Source: Sphingomonas sp. LM7 | GTDB taxonomy: Bacteria > Pseudomonadota > Alphaproteobacteria > Sphingomonadales > Sphingomonadaceae | Reading direction: 5' to 3' | NCBI RefSeq assembly: GCF_002002925.1 | Contig: NZ_CP019511.1 | Coordinates: 1,860,001-1,924,000, forward strand | DNA length: 64,000 nucleotides | In this document: piece after piece, positions 44,921-54,007 of the stretch | Position numbering within the stretch: the stretch's first letter is position 1 | Layout of the letters: each line of letters starts with the position of its first letter | Made by a program: the position numbers and the translations under genes | Notes under the pieces: generated by a model | What the model saw: the letters and a program-made list of their open reading frames with translations, nothing else | What the model was told of the DNA's origin: nothing | Database searches by the model: none

Positions 44921-47250
44921 TTGGCCTCCAGCGTGCGGGCTTCGTAGATGAAAGCGTCGGTGCCGCGGGTCTCGAAGCGGACCGTGACCTTGTCCTTGTC
45001 GCGGGTGAGCGGCTCGGGGATCGGATAGTCGACGCCGACGAAGCGCTTGACCGGCGGGCCGGCGCGGCGCTCGTTGGCGATGCGGGTGCCGTCGATCGAG
45101 ATGTCGAAGTTCTTGCCCACCTCTTCGCCCCAATAGAGCACGCCGAGCAGGATCGGGCCGGGGCGGACCGCGAGGGTGAATTCGAGATAATTGCCCGTGC
45201 CCCAGGGAAGCTGGCGCGCGCTGCGGCCGCCCCAGGAGAACAGGTCGCCATGGTTCGAGCGATAGTCATGGTCGCGCTCGGGCTGCATCTCGCCCAGCTG
45301 GATGACATCAACGGTGCGCCTGGCGAGCGCGGCACGGGCCTCGCTCTCGGCGCGGAAGCTCGCTTCCTCGGCCTTCCATTCGGCAGCGGTGAAGCGCGGG
45401 AAATAGACTGCGGTGCGGCGGTCATACTGGCGGAAGAACGGCACCATCGACAGTGCCGCGGGCCGGGCGTCCGGCAGGCGGAAGCGATGTTCGGCGGGGT
45501 TCACCGACTCCAGCGCAGTCACCGTATCGCCGATGACCAGCGCGGGGACCGGGCCGTCGAACGGCTGGTCGGCGGGGCCGAGATCGGCGGCGAGGACCAG
45601 CGGCCCGCTGAGATAGGCGAGCATGCGCGGATCATCGGGCGTCGCCTCGGTGCGCACGCGCATCGGCAGCGTCAGCGTGATGCTGTCCCCTGCCCGCCAG
45701 CGACGATTCAGTCGGGCATAGCCGGCGGCGCGGTCGAGCGGCTGGCGGGCGCCGTTGAGCGCCAGCGCAGGCGCATCGCACCAGCCGGGGAGCCGCAGCG
45801 CGACCGCTGTCGCGGCGCGCGGCGCCTTGACGATGCGCAGCGTGACCTGCTCGCTGAATGGATAGCCCGTCTCAAGCTCGACCTTGAACCCCCGCTCCTT
45901 CCACTCCGCAGTCGACGGGATAAACAGGTTGACGAACAGCGCGGCATCGTCGTGCCAGTAGATGCTCTCGCCATGCTTGGCGTGGGTTTCCATCCCCGAG
46001 CCGACGCAGCACCAGAAGCTGTCCTCGGGTGTCGAATAGGTCCGCCGCGCGCCGGCGCTCAGGGGCATGAAATAGACGAACATCCCCGTCTCGGGATGCT
46101 GGTGCGCGAGCAGATGGTTGAGATGGATGCGCTCGTACGTGTCGAACAGCGCCGGATCGGGTTGCCAGCCATAGAGATGGCGGGTCAGCTTGAGCATGTT
46201 GTAGCTGTTGCATGCTTCGCAGGTGCGCTCGGTGATCCGGGTGGAGATCTGGTCGGGCGGACCGAAATGCTCGCGCTCGCTGTTGCCGCCGATGACGTAG
46301 CTGTGATGCTCGGTCACGGTCTTGTAGAAGAAGCGGGCGGCATCGGCGTGACGCTGCTCGCCGGTCAGTTCGTAGAGCCGGGCGAGGCCGATCAGCTTGG
46401 GGATCTGGGTGTTGGCGTGGAGGCCGGGGAGATCGTCCTTGCCCGCCGCCAGCGGCGCGAGCACGCGCTGGTGATAAATGCGCTCTGCCAGCCGCCGCCA
46501 GCGCGGATTGCCGGTCAGCGCATAGGTTTCGGCATAGCTGTCGTTCAATCCGCCATGCTCGGCGGCGAGCAGCTTCTGCATCTGCGCGTCGTCGAGCCCT
46601 TCGAGGATCGTGGCGAGATAGCCCGCCATTGCCAGCATCACCGGCATCGCCTCGGTCACGTCGCCGAGCCGCACTGCGTCGATCAGCCCGGCATGGACCT
46701 TGTGCCAGGTGTAGAGCGGCACCCAGCCGCCATTGATGTCGAACCCGCCGGTGCGGATGTCGCCCCTGCGGATTTCCTCGAAGACGATCTTGCCGTCGAC
46801 CGTCTTGCCGTCGCGCTCGACAGTGGTGCCGCCGACATAGCCGTCGCCCTGCGCCTTCTGGATCGCCGCCATCTCGGCGATGGTGTAGCGCAGGCGATCG
46901 CGCACTGCGGCGTCGCCGGTCTGGGCGAAGAGCAGCGCGAGGCCCGAGAGGTAGTGGCCGAGCGTGTGCCCGGCGATCCCGCGCGCTTCCCAGCCGCCAT
47001 AGGTCTCGCCTTTGGTGGAGAGCCCGGCGCTGGCGTAGAAATTGTGGAGCAGCCGCTCGGGGGAGAGCGACAGCAGGTAGCGACGGTTGGTCTCGACCGC
47101 GTCGAGGAACACCGAAGGCTTGAGCCGTACCGCGCTGAGCGGCAGCGGCCGGACCTTGATCGGCGCTTCCTCGACCCGGACGGTGGCGAAAGCCGGGCCG
47201 GCGAGCGCGATGGCGCTCGCCGAACCCAGGAACAGCCGCCGCGTCAGCAT
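44917..47250 (-). CDS. exported GH127 beta-L-arabinofuranosidase
   Basis: 777 aa. The N-terminus is a short Tat-type signal (LTRRLFLGSASAIALAG). The (alpha/alpha)6 barrel carries SFWCCVGSGMETHAKHG with C414 and C415, and ERTCEACNSYNMLKL with E345 and C347. In the characterised enzyme HypBA1 the equivalent Glu and three Cys bind zinc, and the first Cys of the pair is the nucleophile. The family releases beta-linked L-arabinofuranose, as found on hydroxyproline-rich plant glycoproteins and some pectin side chains. A long C-terminal beta-rich region (about 650-777) follows. Its start overlaps the GH51 stop by one base and its stop overlaps the GH27 start by four, so all three are translated together. 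Confidence 0.93.
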   Translation of the reverse strand: MLTRRLFLGSASAIALAGPAFATVRVEEAPIKVRPLPLSAVRLKPSVFLDAVETNRRYLLSLSPERLLHNFYASAGLSTKGETYGGWEARGIAGHTLGHYLSGLALLFAQTGDAAVRDRLRYTIAEMAAIQKAQGDGYVGGTTVERDGKTVDGKIVFEEIRRGDIRTGGFDINGGWVPLYTWHKVHAGLIDAVRLGDVTEAMPVMLAMAGYLATILEGLDDAQMQKLLAAEHGGLNDSYAETYALTGNPRWRRLAERIYHQRVLAPLAAGKDDLPGLHANTQIPKLIGLARLYELTGEQRHADAARFFYKTVTEHHSYVIGGNSEREHFGPPDQISTRITERTCEACNSYNMLKLTRHLYGWQPDPALFDTYERIHLNHLLAHQHPETGMFVYFMPLSAGARRTYSTPEDSFWCCVGSGMETHAKHGESIYWHDDAALFVNLFIPSTAEWKERGFKVELETGYPFSEQVTLRIVKAPRAATAVALRLPGWCDAPALALNGARQPLDRAAGYARLNRRWRAGDSITLTLPMRVRTEATPDDPRMLAYLSGPLVLAADLGPADQPFDGPVPALVIGDTVTALESVNPAEHRFRLPDARPAALSMVPFFRQYDRRTAVYFPRFTAAEWKAEEASFRAESEARAALARRTVDVIQLGEMQPERDHDYRSNHGDLFSWGGRSARQLPWGTGNYLEFTLAVRPGPILLGVLYWGEEVGKNFDISIDGTRIANERRAGPPVKRFVGVDYPIPEPLTRDKDKVTVRFETRGTDAFIYEARTLEAK

Positions 47251-48794
47251 CAGTCGACCGCGACCACGACGACCGACTTGGCCGGCAGGTCGAAGGTCAG
47301 CTTGCCGCCCTGGCTGCGTGCCGAATAGGGCGCGGGCATGATCGTGTTCGGCCGATCGAACGTATTGTGCGTGTCGATCGCCGGACCGGTCAGGATGCGG
47401 CCGCGGGCATTGCCGCTGAGGTTGGTCGTCACCCGCGCCGGCTTGTTCGGATCGGTGTTGGTCAGCGACAAATACAGCTTGCCGTCGGCGCCGCGCGCAG
47501 CGGAGACATCGATCATCGGCACCTTGAACCCGGCCTTTTCATAGCTCGGCCCCTTCACGTCCGCCGCATAGGGCGTGGCGCCCTGGAAAGGCTGGTACAT
47601 GTCGAAGACGTGATAGGTCGGGGTCAGCACCATCCGGCCCTTGTCGGTGAGGATCATCGCCTGGAGGACGTTGATCATCTGTGCGATGTTGGCCATCTTC
47701 ACGCGATCGGTGTGCCGGTGGAAGATGTTGAGCGTGAGCGCCGCGACTTCGGCGTCGCGCAGGCTGTTCTGCTGATAGAGGAAGCCCGGGACCGAGCCCG
47801 ATTCCTGATCGTACCAGGTGCCCCATTCATCGACGTACAGCGCGACCTTCTTCTCGGGATCGTGCTTGTCCATCATCTCGACATGCTTGGAGATGAGCTC
47901 GTCCATGAAGATCGCGCGGCCGAGCGTGGAGGCCCATTCGTCTTCGTTGAAGCCGGTGGCGGCGCCCTTCTTGTCCCATTTGCCGGTGGGCAGCGTGTAG
48001 TAATGGACGCTGAGCGCGTTCATCCGATCGCGCGCCTGGCGCATCATCACGTCGGTGAAATTATAGTCGCTGGCATTGGCGCCGCTGGCGACCTTGACGA
48101 TCTTGGGCTTGCCGGCGGGAGCGTTGACGAACTCCGCATAGCGGCGGTGGAGATCGGCCGAATATTCGGGACGCATGCTGCCGCCGCAGCCCCAGGTCTC
48201 GTTGCCGACGCCGAAATATTTGACGGCCCACGGCTTGTCGCGGCCGTTCTTCTTGCGCTCCTCGGCCAGCGTGCCCTGCTCGGCGGTCATGTACTCGACC
48301 CACTGGCTCATTTCGCGCGGGCCCATCGAGCCTATATTGCCGGCGACATAGGCGTCGGTGCCGAGCATCTCGGAATAGTTCATGAATTCGTGGGTGCCGA
48401 AGGCATTGTCCTCGGTCACGCCGCCCCAATGGCGGTTGATGCGGACCGGGCGCTTGGCCTTGGGGCCGATGCCGTCGCGCCAGTCATATTCGTCGGCGAA
48501 GCAGCCGCCGGGCCAGCGAACCACCGGCACCTTGATGTGCTTGAGCGCGGCGAGGACATCGTTGCGATAGCCGTTGGTGTTGGGGATCTTCGAGTCAGTG
48601 CCGACCCACAGCCCCTCATAGATGCCGCGGCCGAGATGCTCGGCGAACTGGCCGTAGATCGCCGGCTCGATCCTGGCGCCGGGCTTGGCGGTATCGACCG
48701 TGACGGTGACGCTGGCGGGTGCCTGCGCAAGCGCCGGCGCGGCCATCGTAATGACAGCCGCGGCCGAGACCAGGCCCTGTTTCCAGTGCTTCAT
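47250..48794 (-). CDS. secreted GH51 alpha-L-arabinofuranosidase
   Basis: 514 aa. It has a Sec signal peptide (residues 1-24, MAAPALAQ) and a GH51 (beta/alpha)8 barrel with the acid/base E199 in FGVGNETWGCGG and the nucleophile E323 in LYVDEWGTWYD. VVRWPGGCFADEYDWRDGIG is the usual substrate-binding strand. A beta-sandwich closes the protein. Unlike most GH51 enzymes it is exported. It should trim alpha-linked arabinose from arabinan or arabinoxylan in the periplasm or outside. It heads the GH51-GH127-GH27 operon, with a degenerate GTCT..TTAAT operator 42 bp upstream. Another GH51 gene, lacking a signal peptide, is at 56407-57915. Confidence 0.94.
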   Translation of the reverse strand: MKHWKQGLVSAAAVITMAAPALAQAPASVTVTVDTAKPGARIEPAIYGQFAEHLGRGIYEGLWVGTDSKIPNTNGYRNDVLAALKHIKVPVVRWPGGCFADEYDWRDGIGPKAKRPVRINRHWGGVTEDNAFGTHEFMNYSEMLGTDAYVAGNIGSMGPREMSQWVEYMTAEQGTLAEERKKNGRDKPWAVKYFGVGNETWGCGGSMRPEYSADLHRRYAEFVNAPAGKPKIVKVASGANASDYNFTDVMMRQARDRMNALSVHYYTLPTGKWDKKGAATGFNEDEWASTLGRAIFMDELISKHVEMMDKHDPEKKVALYVDEWGTWYDQESGSVPGFLYQQNSLRDAEVAALTLNIFHRHTDRVKMANIAQMINVLQAMILTDKGRMVLTPTYHVFDMYQPFQGATPYAADVKGPSYEKAGFKVPMIDVSAARGADGKLYLSLTNTDPNKPARVTTNLSGNARGRILTGPAIDTHNTFDRPNTIMPAPYSARSQGGKLTFDLPAKSVVVVAVD

Positions 48795-48835
48795 GCAACT
48801 CTCCCCTTGGTGCCGGCCCGTTGGCCGAATCTTGA

Positions 48836-48849
48836 TTTGTCTTATTAAT
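48836..48849. promoter_or_regulatory. GntR-type operator, degenerate copy (TTTGTCTTATTAAT)
   Basis: Matches TTTGTCTGACTAAT (50055-50068) at 12 of 14 positions and lies 42 bp before the GH51 start in the 72-bp gap after the FAH-family gene. Context makes it credible despite the two changes. Confidence 0.55.
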
Positions 48850-48866
48850 CCGAGTCGGAACGCGAC

Positions 48867-49856
48867 TCAAAGCGGAATTACGCTGGCCTCCCCGCCCGGC
48901 ACGGTCTTGAGCGGATTGCGCAGCGGCAGCGTGAACGGCGCGGCGATGACTTCGAAGACATCGCCTTCCTCGGTCTTGATGCCGTCGGCGAACGACAGCG
49001 TCGCAGTGCCGAAGAAATGGACGTGAAGGTCGCCGGGGCGGCGGAAAAGCCCGTATTTGAAATGGTGATGCTCGAGATTGGCGATGGCGTGCGACATGTT
49101 CGCCTCGCCCGAGAGGAAGGGCTTCTCCCAGAGCGTTTCGCCGCCCCGGACGATCTTGCTGGTGCCGCGGACGTCGGCCGGAAGCTCGCCGACGAGCAGT
49201 TCGGCGCCGAGCGAGGCATGGCGCAGCTTCGAATGGGCGAGCCAGAGATAATTGCCACGCTCGGTGATATGGTCCGAGAATTCGTTGCCGAGCGCGAAGC
49301 CCAGGCGGCGCGGACGGCCTTCATCGTCGATGATATAGATGCCGGCGATCTCGGGCTCCTCGCTGCCGTCGAGCGCGAAATGCGGCGACGGGAGCGGCTC
49401 GCCGGGGCCGACCAGTGACGAACCGTCGCCCTTGTAGAACCATTCGGGCTGGACGCCGGGCTGGCCGTCGGTCGGCTTGCCGCCTTCGAGGCCCATGTTG
49501 AACATCCGCATCGAATCGGTGAGCGTGCCGCCGGCCGCGGCCTTGTGCATCTTGTCGCGCCCCTCGGCCGAGCCGAGATGGGTGAGCCCGGTGCCGGTGA
49601 CGTAGCAATGCGCGGCATCGGGATGGTCGATCGGGCCGAGCAGCCGGCCCTCGGCTTCCGCCGCCGTCAGGTCCACCGCCTCGCCTGCCCGCGCACGCGC
49701 CGCGCTCTCCAGCGATGCACCCTCGCGGAGCGCGGCGAGCGCCAGTTCGTACGTGGTGGACACGCCGTTCAGCCGAACCGCGGCGCCGTCTTCGAGGAAC
49801 GCCGCGACGCCCCGCTCGCCTGCCGAATTACGAAACTGCACGAGCCTGAACGCCAT
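48867..49856 (-). CDS. FAH-superfamily AraD1/GguC-like protein
   Basis: 329 aa. It resembles the AraD1/GguC branch of the fumarylacetoacetate hydrolase superfamily: DAAHCYVTGTGLTHLGSAEG, EPEIAGIYIIDDEGRPRRLG, FALGNEFSDHITERGNYLWL, HHHFKYGLFRRPGDLHVHFF and GDVFEVIAAPFTLPLRNPL. Acidic residues in the FALGNEFSDH region are candidate metal ligands. Members are often found in arabinose and galactarate gene sets and have been proposed to act on 2-keto-3-deoxy sugar acids; the exact reaction is not settled to my knowledge. Sharing an operator with the pentonate dehydratase, it may act on that enzyme's product. The protein is cytoplasmic. It is divergent from the TonB receptor. Confidence 0.85.
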   Translation of the reverse strand: MAFRLVQFRNSAGERGVAAFLEDGAAVRLNGVSTTYELALAALREGASLESAARARAGEAVDLTAAEAEGRLLGPIDHPDAAHCYVTGTGLTHLGSAEGRDKMHKAAAGGTLTDSMRMFNMGLEGGKPTDGQPGVQPEWFYKGDGSSLVGPGEPLPSPHFALDGSEEPEIAGIYIIDDEGRPRRLGFALGNEFSDHITERGNYLWLAHSKLRHASLGAELLVGELPADVRGTSKIVRGGETLWEKPFLSGEANMSHAIANLEHHHFKYGLFRRPGDLHVHFFGTATLSFADGIKTEEGDVFEVIAAPFTLPLRNPLKTVPGGEASVIPL

Positions 49857-49884
49857 GATCTTGGGATCCTCTTCCGATTCGAAT

Positions 49885-49898
49885 ATTAGTCAGACTTA
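49885..49898. promoter_or_regulatory. GntR-type operator (ATTAGTCAGACTTA) before FAH-family gene
   Basis: Reverse complement TAAGTCTGACTAAT matches the shared inverted repeat at nearly all positions. It is 28 bp upstream of the FAH-family start, close enough to overlap the promoter or leader. Confidence 0.68.
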
Positions 49899-50028
49899 TA
49901 TGCGCTCCTCGGCGCAATCAATCCTTGCCACCCCGGCTAGCCGTCCAGCGCGCCACGTCAAGGGCGGGAGAAAAGACGTGTCTTCCTCGTCACTTGGCTC
50001 AGGACTGACACCGGTCACCACAAAGCGC

Positions 50029-50068
50029 TTGCACGATCTGGAAGCTTTCGTATTTTTGTCTGACTAAT
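50029..50068 (+). promoter_or_regulatory. promoter and GntR-type operator of the TonB receptor operon
   Basis: TTGCAC (50029-50034), a 16-bp spacer and TATTTT (50051-50056) form a plausible sigma-70 promoter. TTTGTCTGACTAAT (50055-50068) overlaps the end of the -10 box and the probable transcription start, the usual position for repression. The transcript leader would be about 70 nt before the ATG at 50133. Confidence 0.65.
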
Positions 50069-50132
50069 CACGACGCGTTTTCTTCAGAATGGGCCAACCC
50101 ATCGGGGAGCGCGACAGGAGAGGGGAAAAGCA

Positions 50133-52955
50133 ATGGCTCTGAAGCGCAGGATTCTCTGTTCGGCGTCGCTTGTCGCGCTGACGTCGCTGGCGGCGCCCGC
50201 CGCAGCACAAACCGACCCGGTCACATCGCAGGAAACCCAGGATACGCTCGACCAGCAGACCCAGGACGACATCGTCGTCACTGGCGTCCGCGCCAGCCTG
50301 ATCGAAGGATTGCAGAACAAGCGCGACGCCACCCAGATCATCGAATCGGTGGTGGCCGAGGATGTCGGCAAGCTCCCCGACAACAATGTCGTCGAAGCGC
50401 TCCAGCGCGTTACCGGCATCCAGGTGACCAACCGCACCGGCGGTGAGGCTTCGGCGATCTCGATCCGTGGCCTCTCCGACATCACCACCACCTGGAACGG
50501 CCGCAACATCTTCACAGCCTCGGGCCGCCAGTTCGCGCTGGCGGACATCCCCGCCAACCTCGTCCGGCGGATCGACGTCTACAAGACCCGCGCCGCCGAG
50601 CAGATCGAGACTGGCATCGCCGGCCAAGTCGACGTGTTCACGCGCCGCCCGCTCGATTTCGACGGCTTCGCTTTCTCCGCCTCGGCGCGCGGCATCTACA
50701 ACGAGCAGGCCGACACGTTTAATCCCAACGTGAGCGCACTGCTCAGCAACCGCTGGTCGACCGGCGCCGGCGATATCGGCGTGCTGGTCAATGTCAGCTA
50801 CGCCAAGACCAAGTACCGCGACCAGAGCGTGACCGCGGGCGCGATGGTGCCCTTCGCCACCGCGACAGCCCCGCCCGCCGGCTGGACCCCGCTGGAGCGC
50901 ATCCAGCCGACCGACGGGCGCGCGCCGGGTCAGCAGCTGTGGATCCCCGGCTTGCAGCCCGGCCTCCCGACTGCTCCCGGCTCGACGCTGGCGATCAACG
51001 GCGCGAACGTGCCCTATTATCTCTCGCGCGACGCGGTGTTCATGAGCGACCTCTATGGCGAGCGCGAGCGGCCGGCAGTCAACGCCGCGCTGCAATGGGC
51101 GCCCAACGAAAGCTCCGAATATACGTTCGAGTTTTTCTGGGACGGGTATCGCAACACGACGTTCAACAATTTGTTCTTCACCTTCGTCGACTGGTGGGGA
51201 AATCTCGGGCCCAACCCGGCGGGCAGCTTCACGCTCTTCCCCGACACCAACATCATGAAGACCCGCACGGTCGGCGCGCCGTTCGAATTCAACAGCGGCG
51301 ATGCGACCAAGCAGCGCACCGACAGCTTCGTCTATGCGCTGAGCGGCAAGTGGAGCATCGGCGACCGCCTCAAGCTCGCCGCCGACGCGGCCTATCAGAA
51401 GAGCGAGTTCAACACCGAATTCCTGGCGATGCGCACCACCCGCGTGGCCAATTCGGTGTTCGTCGATTTTAACCAGGGCGGCGGCATCACTGCCTTCCAG
51501 TTCGACAACAATGTGCTGCTGCGCGATCCGGCGCAATGGACGGTCGGCGAGCTCTACGACAACGCCAATCGCAACAAGGGCAATGCCTGGACCGGCACGA
51601 TCGACGGCGATTATGATGTCGGTGCGTTTCTCAAGACGATCAGTTTTGGCGTCCGGTATGACAAGCGCAATGCCAGCGAAGCTTCGCGCGCGCAGGACGC
51701 CCCGTCGCTCAATCGGCCCTTCGCTTCGCTCGATCCGGGCTTCCGTTTCTACAACAAGCCATTCTTCGACGGCCGTTCGAACGTGCCGCGCAGCTGGGTG
51801 GTCGCCAACGGCTATTATCTGTTCGACCATGCCGACGACGTGCGGTCGCTCTATCGCAGCACGGTCGACCCCGGCATCCAGACCAGCGACGCGCTGACGC
51901 TCAACGAGAATTTCAACATCGACGAGACGACCTGGGCGGCCTATCTCCAGGGCGATTTCGAGCTCGGGCCACTGCGGGTCCAGGCCGGCGTGCGCTACGT
52001 CAACGTCAAGACCGACATGAACTTCCTCGACGCGATCAGCGGCGCCGCGACGGGTGCCTCGGCGACCACCGACGAGTTCCTGCCGAGCGCGACGCTGCGC
52101 TACGACATCACCGACAATCTGCGGCTGCGCTTCAACTACGGCAAGACGCTGCGCCGCCCGAACTTCGTCGACCTCAACCCCAATCTCAACCTCACCGGCG
52201 ACCTGACCAATGTCGGCTACGGCTCGGGCAGCGGCGGCAATCCCGACCTCGCCCCGACCCGCGCGACCAATTACGACGCCGCGCTGGAATGGTATTTCGA
52301 GAATGACAGCGCGATCTACGCCACGCTGTTCCGCCGCGAGATCGACGGGCTGGTCGTGCCGTTCCGCAGCATCGAACAGGTCACCGGCACCGGGCTCAAC
52401 ACCACCACCTTCATCATCAACCGCCCGACCAACGCATCGGAAGGCGTACTGAAGGGCGCCGAAATCGGCCTGGTCTACTTCCCCACTCTCCCCGGCCTGC
52501 TTAATGGCCTGGGCGTGCAGGGCAGCGTGACCTTCCTCGATTCGAAGCAGAACATCCCGATCCAGGATGCGTCGGGAACGGTGACCGGCGAAGTCGAGAC
52601 GCCGTTCTTCGGCGTGTCGGACCTGTCGTACAACGTCACGCTCGCCTATGATAACGGCCCGGTCGGCGCGCGGCTCTCCTATGTGTGGCGCAAGGAATTC
52701 CTCAACAACAACGAGGCCTCGCTGTTCGCCAATCCGATCGGCATCTGGCGCCGCCCGGAAAAGAGCCTCGATCTCCAGCTGACGGCCAAGGTCAACCGGC
52801 GGCTGGCGGTCACGCTCGACGCGGTGAACCTCACCGAAGAGCTCAGCCAATCCTATTACGCATTCGGCGACGCGGGCGGACCCGACACGCACAGTTTCGG
52901 CACGTCGGTTCTCGGCCGCACCTTCGCGCTCGGCCTGCGCTACTCGTTCGACTGA
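50133..52955 (+). CDS. TonB-dependent receptor of the arabinose region
   Basis: 940 aa. Signal peptide (residues about 1-26, ending PAAAQ), TonB box (DDIVVTGVRASLIEGL), plug domain (AEDVGKLPDNNVVEALQRVT, ISIRGLSDITTTWNGRNIF, DIPANLVRRIDVYKTRAAEQ) and a 22-strand-type barrel ending in FALGLRYSFD. It should import arabino-oligosaccharides across the outer membrane, judging by its operon mates GH43 and MFS transporter and the GntR-type operator before it. The start at 50133 has AGGAGAGGGG upstream. A long minus-strand frame covering it is a shadow. Confidence 0.93.
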   Translation: MALKRRILCSASLVALTSLAAPAAAQTDPVTSQETQDTLDQQTQDDIVVTGVRASLIEGLQNKRDATQIIESVVAEDVGKLPDNNVVEALQRVTGIQVTNRTGGEASAISIRGLSDITTTWNGRNIFTASGRQFALADIPANLVRRIDVYKTRAAEQIETGIAGQVDVFTRRPLDFDGFAFSASARGIYNEQADTFNPNVSALLSNRWSTGAGDIGVLVNVSYAKTKYRDQSVTAGAMVPFATATAPPAGWTPLERIQPTDGRAPGQQLWIPGLQPGLPTAPGSTLAINGANVPYYLSRDAVFMSDLYGERERPAVNAALQWAPNESSEYTFEFFWDGYRNTTFNNLFFTFVDWWGNLGPNPAGSFTLFPDTNIMKTRTVGAPFEFNSGDATKQRTDSFVYALSGKWSIGDRLKLAADAAYQKSEFNTEFLAMRTTRVANSVFVDFNQGGGITAFQFDNNVLLRDPAQWTVGELYDNANRNKGNAWTGTIDGDYDVGAFLKTISFGVRYDKRNASEASRAQDAPSLNRPFASLDPGFRFYNKPFFDGRSNVPRSWVVANGYYLFDHADDVRSLYRSTVDPGIQTSDALTLNENFNIDETTWAAYLQGDFELGPLRVQAGVRYVNVKTDMNFLDAISGAATGASATTDEFLPSATLRYDITDNLRLRFNYGKTLRRPNFVDLNPNLNLTGDLTNVGYGSGSGGNPDLAPTRATNYDAALEWYFENDSAIYATLFRREIDGLVVPFRSIEQVTGTGLNTTTFIINRPTNASEGVLKGAEIGLVYFPTLPGLLNGLGVQGSVTFLDSKQNIPIQDASGTVTGEVETPFFGVSDLSYNVTLAYDNGPVGARLSYVWRKEFLNNNEASLFANPIGIWRRPEKSLDLQLTAKVNRRLAVTLDAVNLTEELSQSYYAFGDAGGPDTHSFGTSVLGRTFALGLRYSFD

Positions 52956-53025
52956 CCGGAGGGAACGCATCCGCATCGTCTGCCTCCTGCTCCCGGCGCT
53001 CCTTATCGGCGCTTCGGGAGCGAAG

Positions 53026-53976
53026 GTGCCGGCGCAGACCGCCCCGTCTGCGCCGGCATCGCTCAACGCGCGCCTCACGGGGGACATCGCCCCGATCCAC
53101 GACCCGGCGATCCTCCGCCAGGGCGACACCTATTACCTGTTCACCACCAGCCAGGAGCGCGACGGCAAGGGGCTGATCCACATCCGCAGCTCGAAGGATC
53201 TGGCAACCTGGACGCGTTCGCACCCGGTGTTCGCCGAGATGCCGGCATGGGTGAAGGACGCGGTGCCCGGCGCGCGCGGTATCTGGGCGCCCGACGCGTT
53301 CTTCGCCGGGGGCGAATACCGCGTCTATTATTCGGTCTCGACCTTCGGGAAGAACCGCTCGGCGATCGGGCTGGTGACGACGCCTTCGCTCGAAAAGCCG
53401 GTGTGGACCGATCGGGGACAAGTGATCGCATCGGACCAGCGCGACGATTTCAATGCAATAGATCCCAACATCTTCGCCGACGACAAGGGCGGCCAATGGA
53501 TGGCATTCGGCAGCTTCTGGTCGGGACTCAAGCTGGTCCGGCTCGATCCGAAGACCGGCCTGCGCTCGGCCGACACCAAGGTCCATGCGATCGCACGCCG
53601 CCCGAGCCCCGGCGCAGTCGAGGCGCCGTTCGTGATCCGCCGCGGCGGCTTCTATTATCTGTTCGCGTCCTACGACTTTTGCTGCCGCCGGGCGGAGAGC
53701 ACCTACTACACCGTGGTCGGCCGCTCGAAGGATCCCAAGGGGCCGTATCTGGACCGCAAGGGCAAGAAGCTGACCGAGGGCGGCGGCCTGATCGTGCTGC
53801 ATGCCGATCTGGACCGGAGCAGACGCTTCGTCGGGCCGGGCCATGTCGCGATCCTGCGCGAGCCAAAGCAGGATTACATCGTATACCACGCTTATGATAC
53901 GCAAGCGCGCGGCGTGCCGACGCTCCGCATCCAGCCGCTTGGCTGGACGGGCGACGGCTGGCCGGTCGCACTCTAG
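53026..53976 (+). CDS. GH43 arabinanase/arabinofuranosidase (start uncertain)
   Basis: From the GTG at 53026 the protein has 316 aa and a five-bladed GH43 fold: general base D26 in IHDPAILR, D146 in NAIDPNIFAD and general acid E199 in AVEAPFVIRR, plus GIWAPDAFF. The NAIDP motif is frequent in endo-1,5-alpha-L-arabinanases and related GH43 enzymes. Upstream and in the same frame, a good signal peptide (IRIVCLLLPALLIGASGAKV) is encoded from 52969, with GGAGG six bases ahead, but the codon at the expected start is ATC, not ATG. The real start is therefore probably 52969; GTG 53026 would remove the signal. It follows the TonB receptor by a few bases and precedes the MFS gene by 31 bp, in one operon. 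The predicted role is arabinan chain or side-chain cleavage. Confidence 0.88.
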   Translation: MPAQTAPSAPASLNARLTGDIAPIHDPAILRQGDTYYLFTTSQERDGKGLIHIRSSKDLATWTRSHPVFAEMPAWVKDAVPGARGIWAPDAFFAGGEYRVYYSVSTFGKNRSAIGLVTTPSLEKPVWTDRGQVIASDQRDDFNAIDPNIFADDKGGQWMAFGSFWSGLKLVRLDPKTGLRSADTKVHAIARRPSPGAVEAPFVIRRGGFYYLFASYDFCCRRAESTYYTVVGRSKDPKGPYLDRKGKKLTEGGGLIVLHADLDRSRRFVGPGHVAILREPKQDYIVYHAYDTQARGVPTLRIQPLGWTGDGWPVAL

Positions 53977-54007
53977 AACACGCCTACCCCAGGAGAAGAA
54001 ACAGCCC

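Noticed and set aside
45250..48848. Plus-strand frames of 692 and 493 codons over the GH127 and GH51 genes
   Set aside because: Both are antisense to genes with intact catalytic residues and export signals.
50064..53129. Minus-strand open frame of 1021 codons over the arabinose TonB receptor
   Set aside because: Antisense shadow of a GC-rich receptor gene; no conserved motif and no ribosome-binding site.
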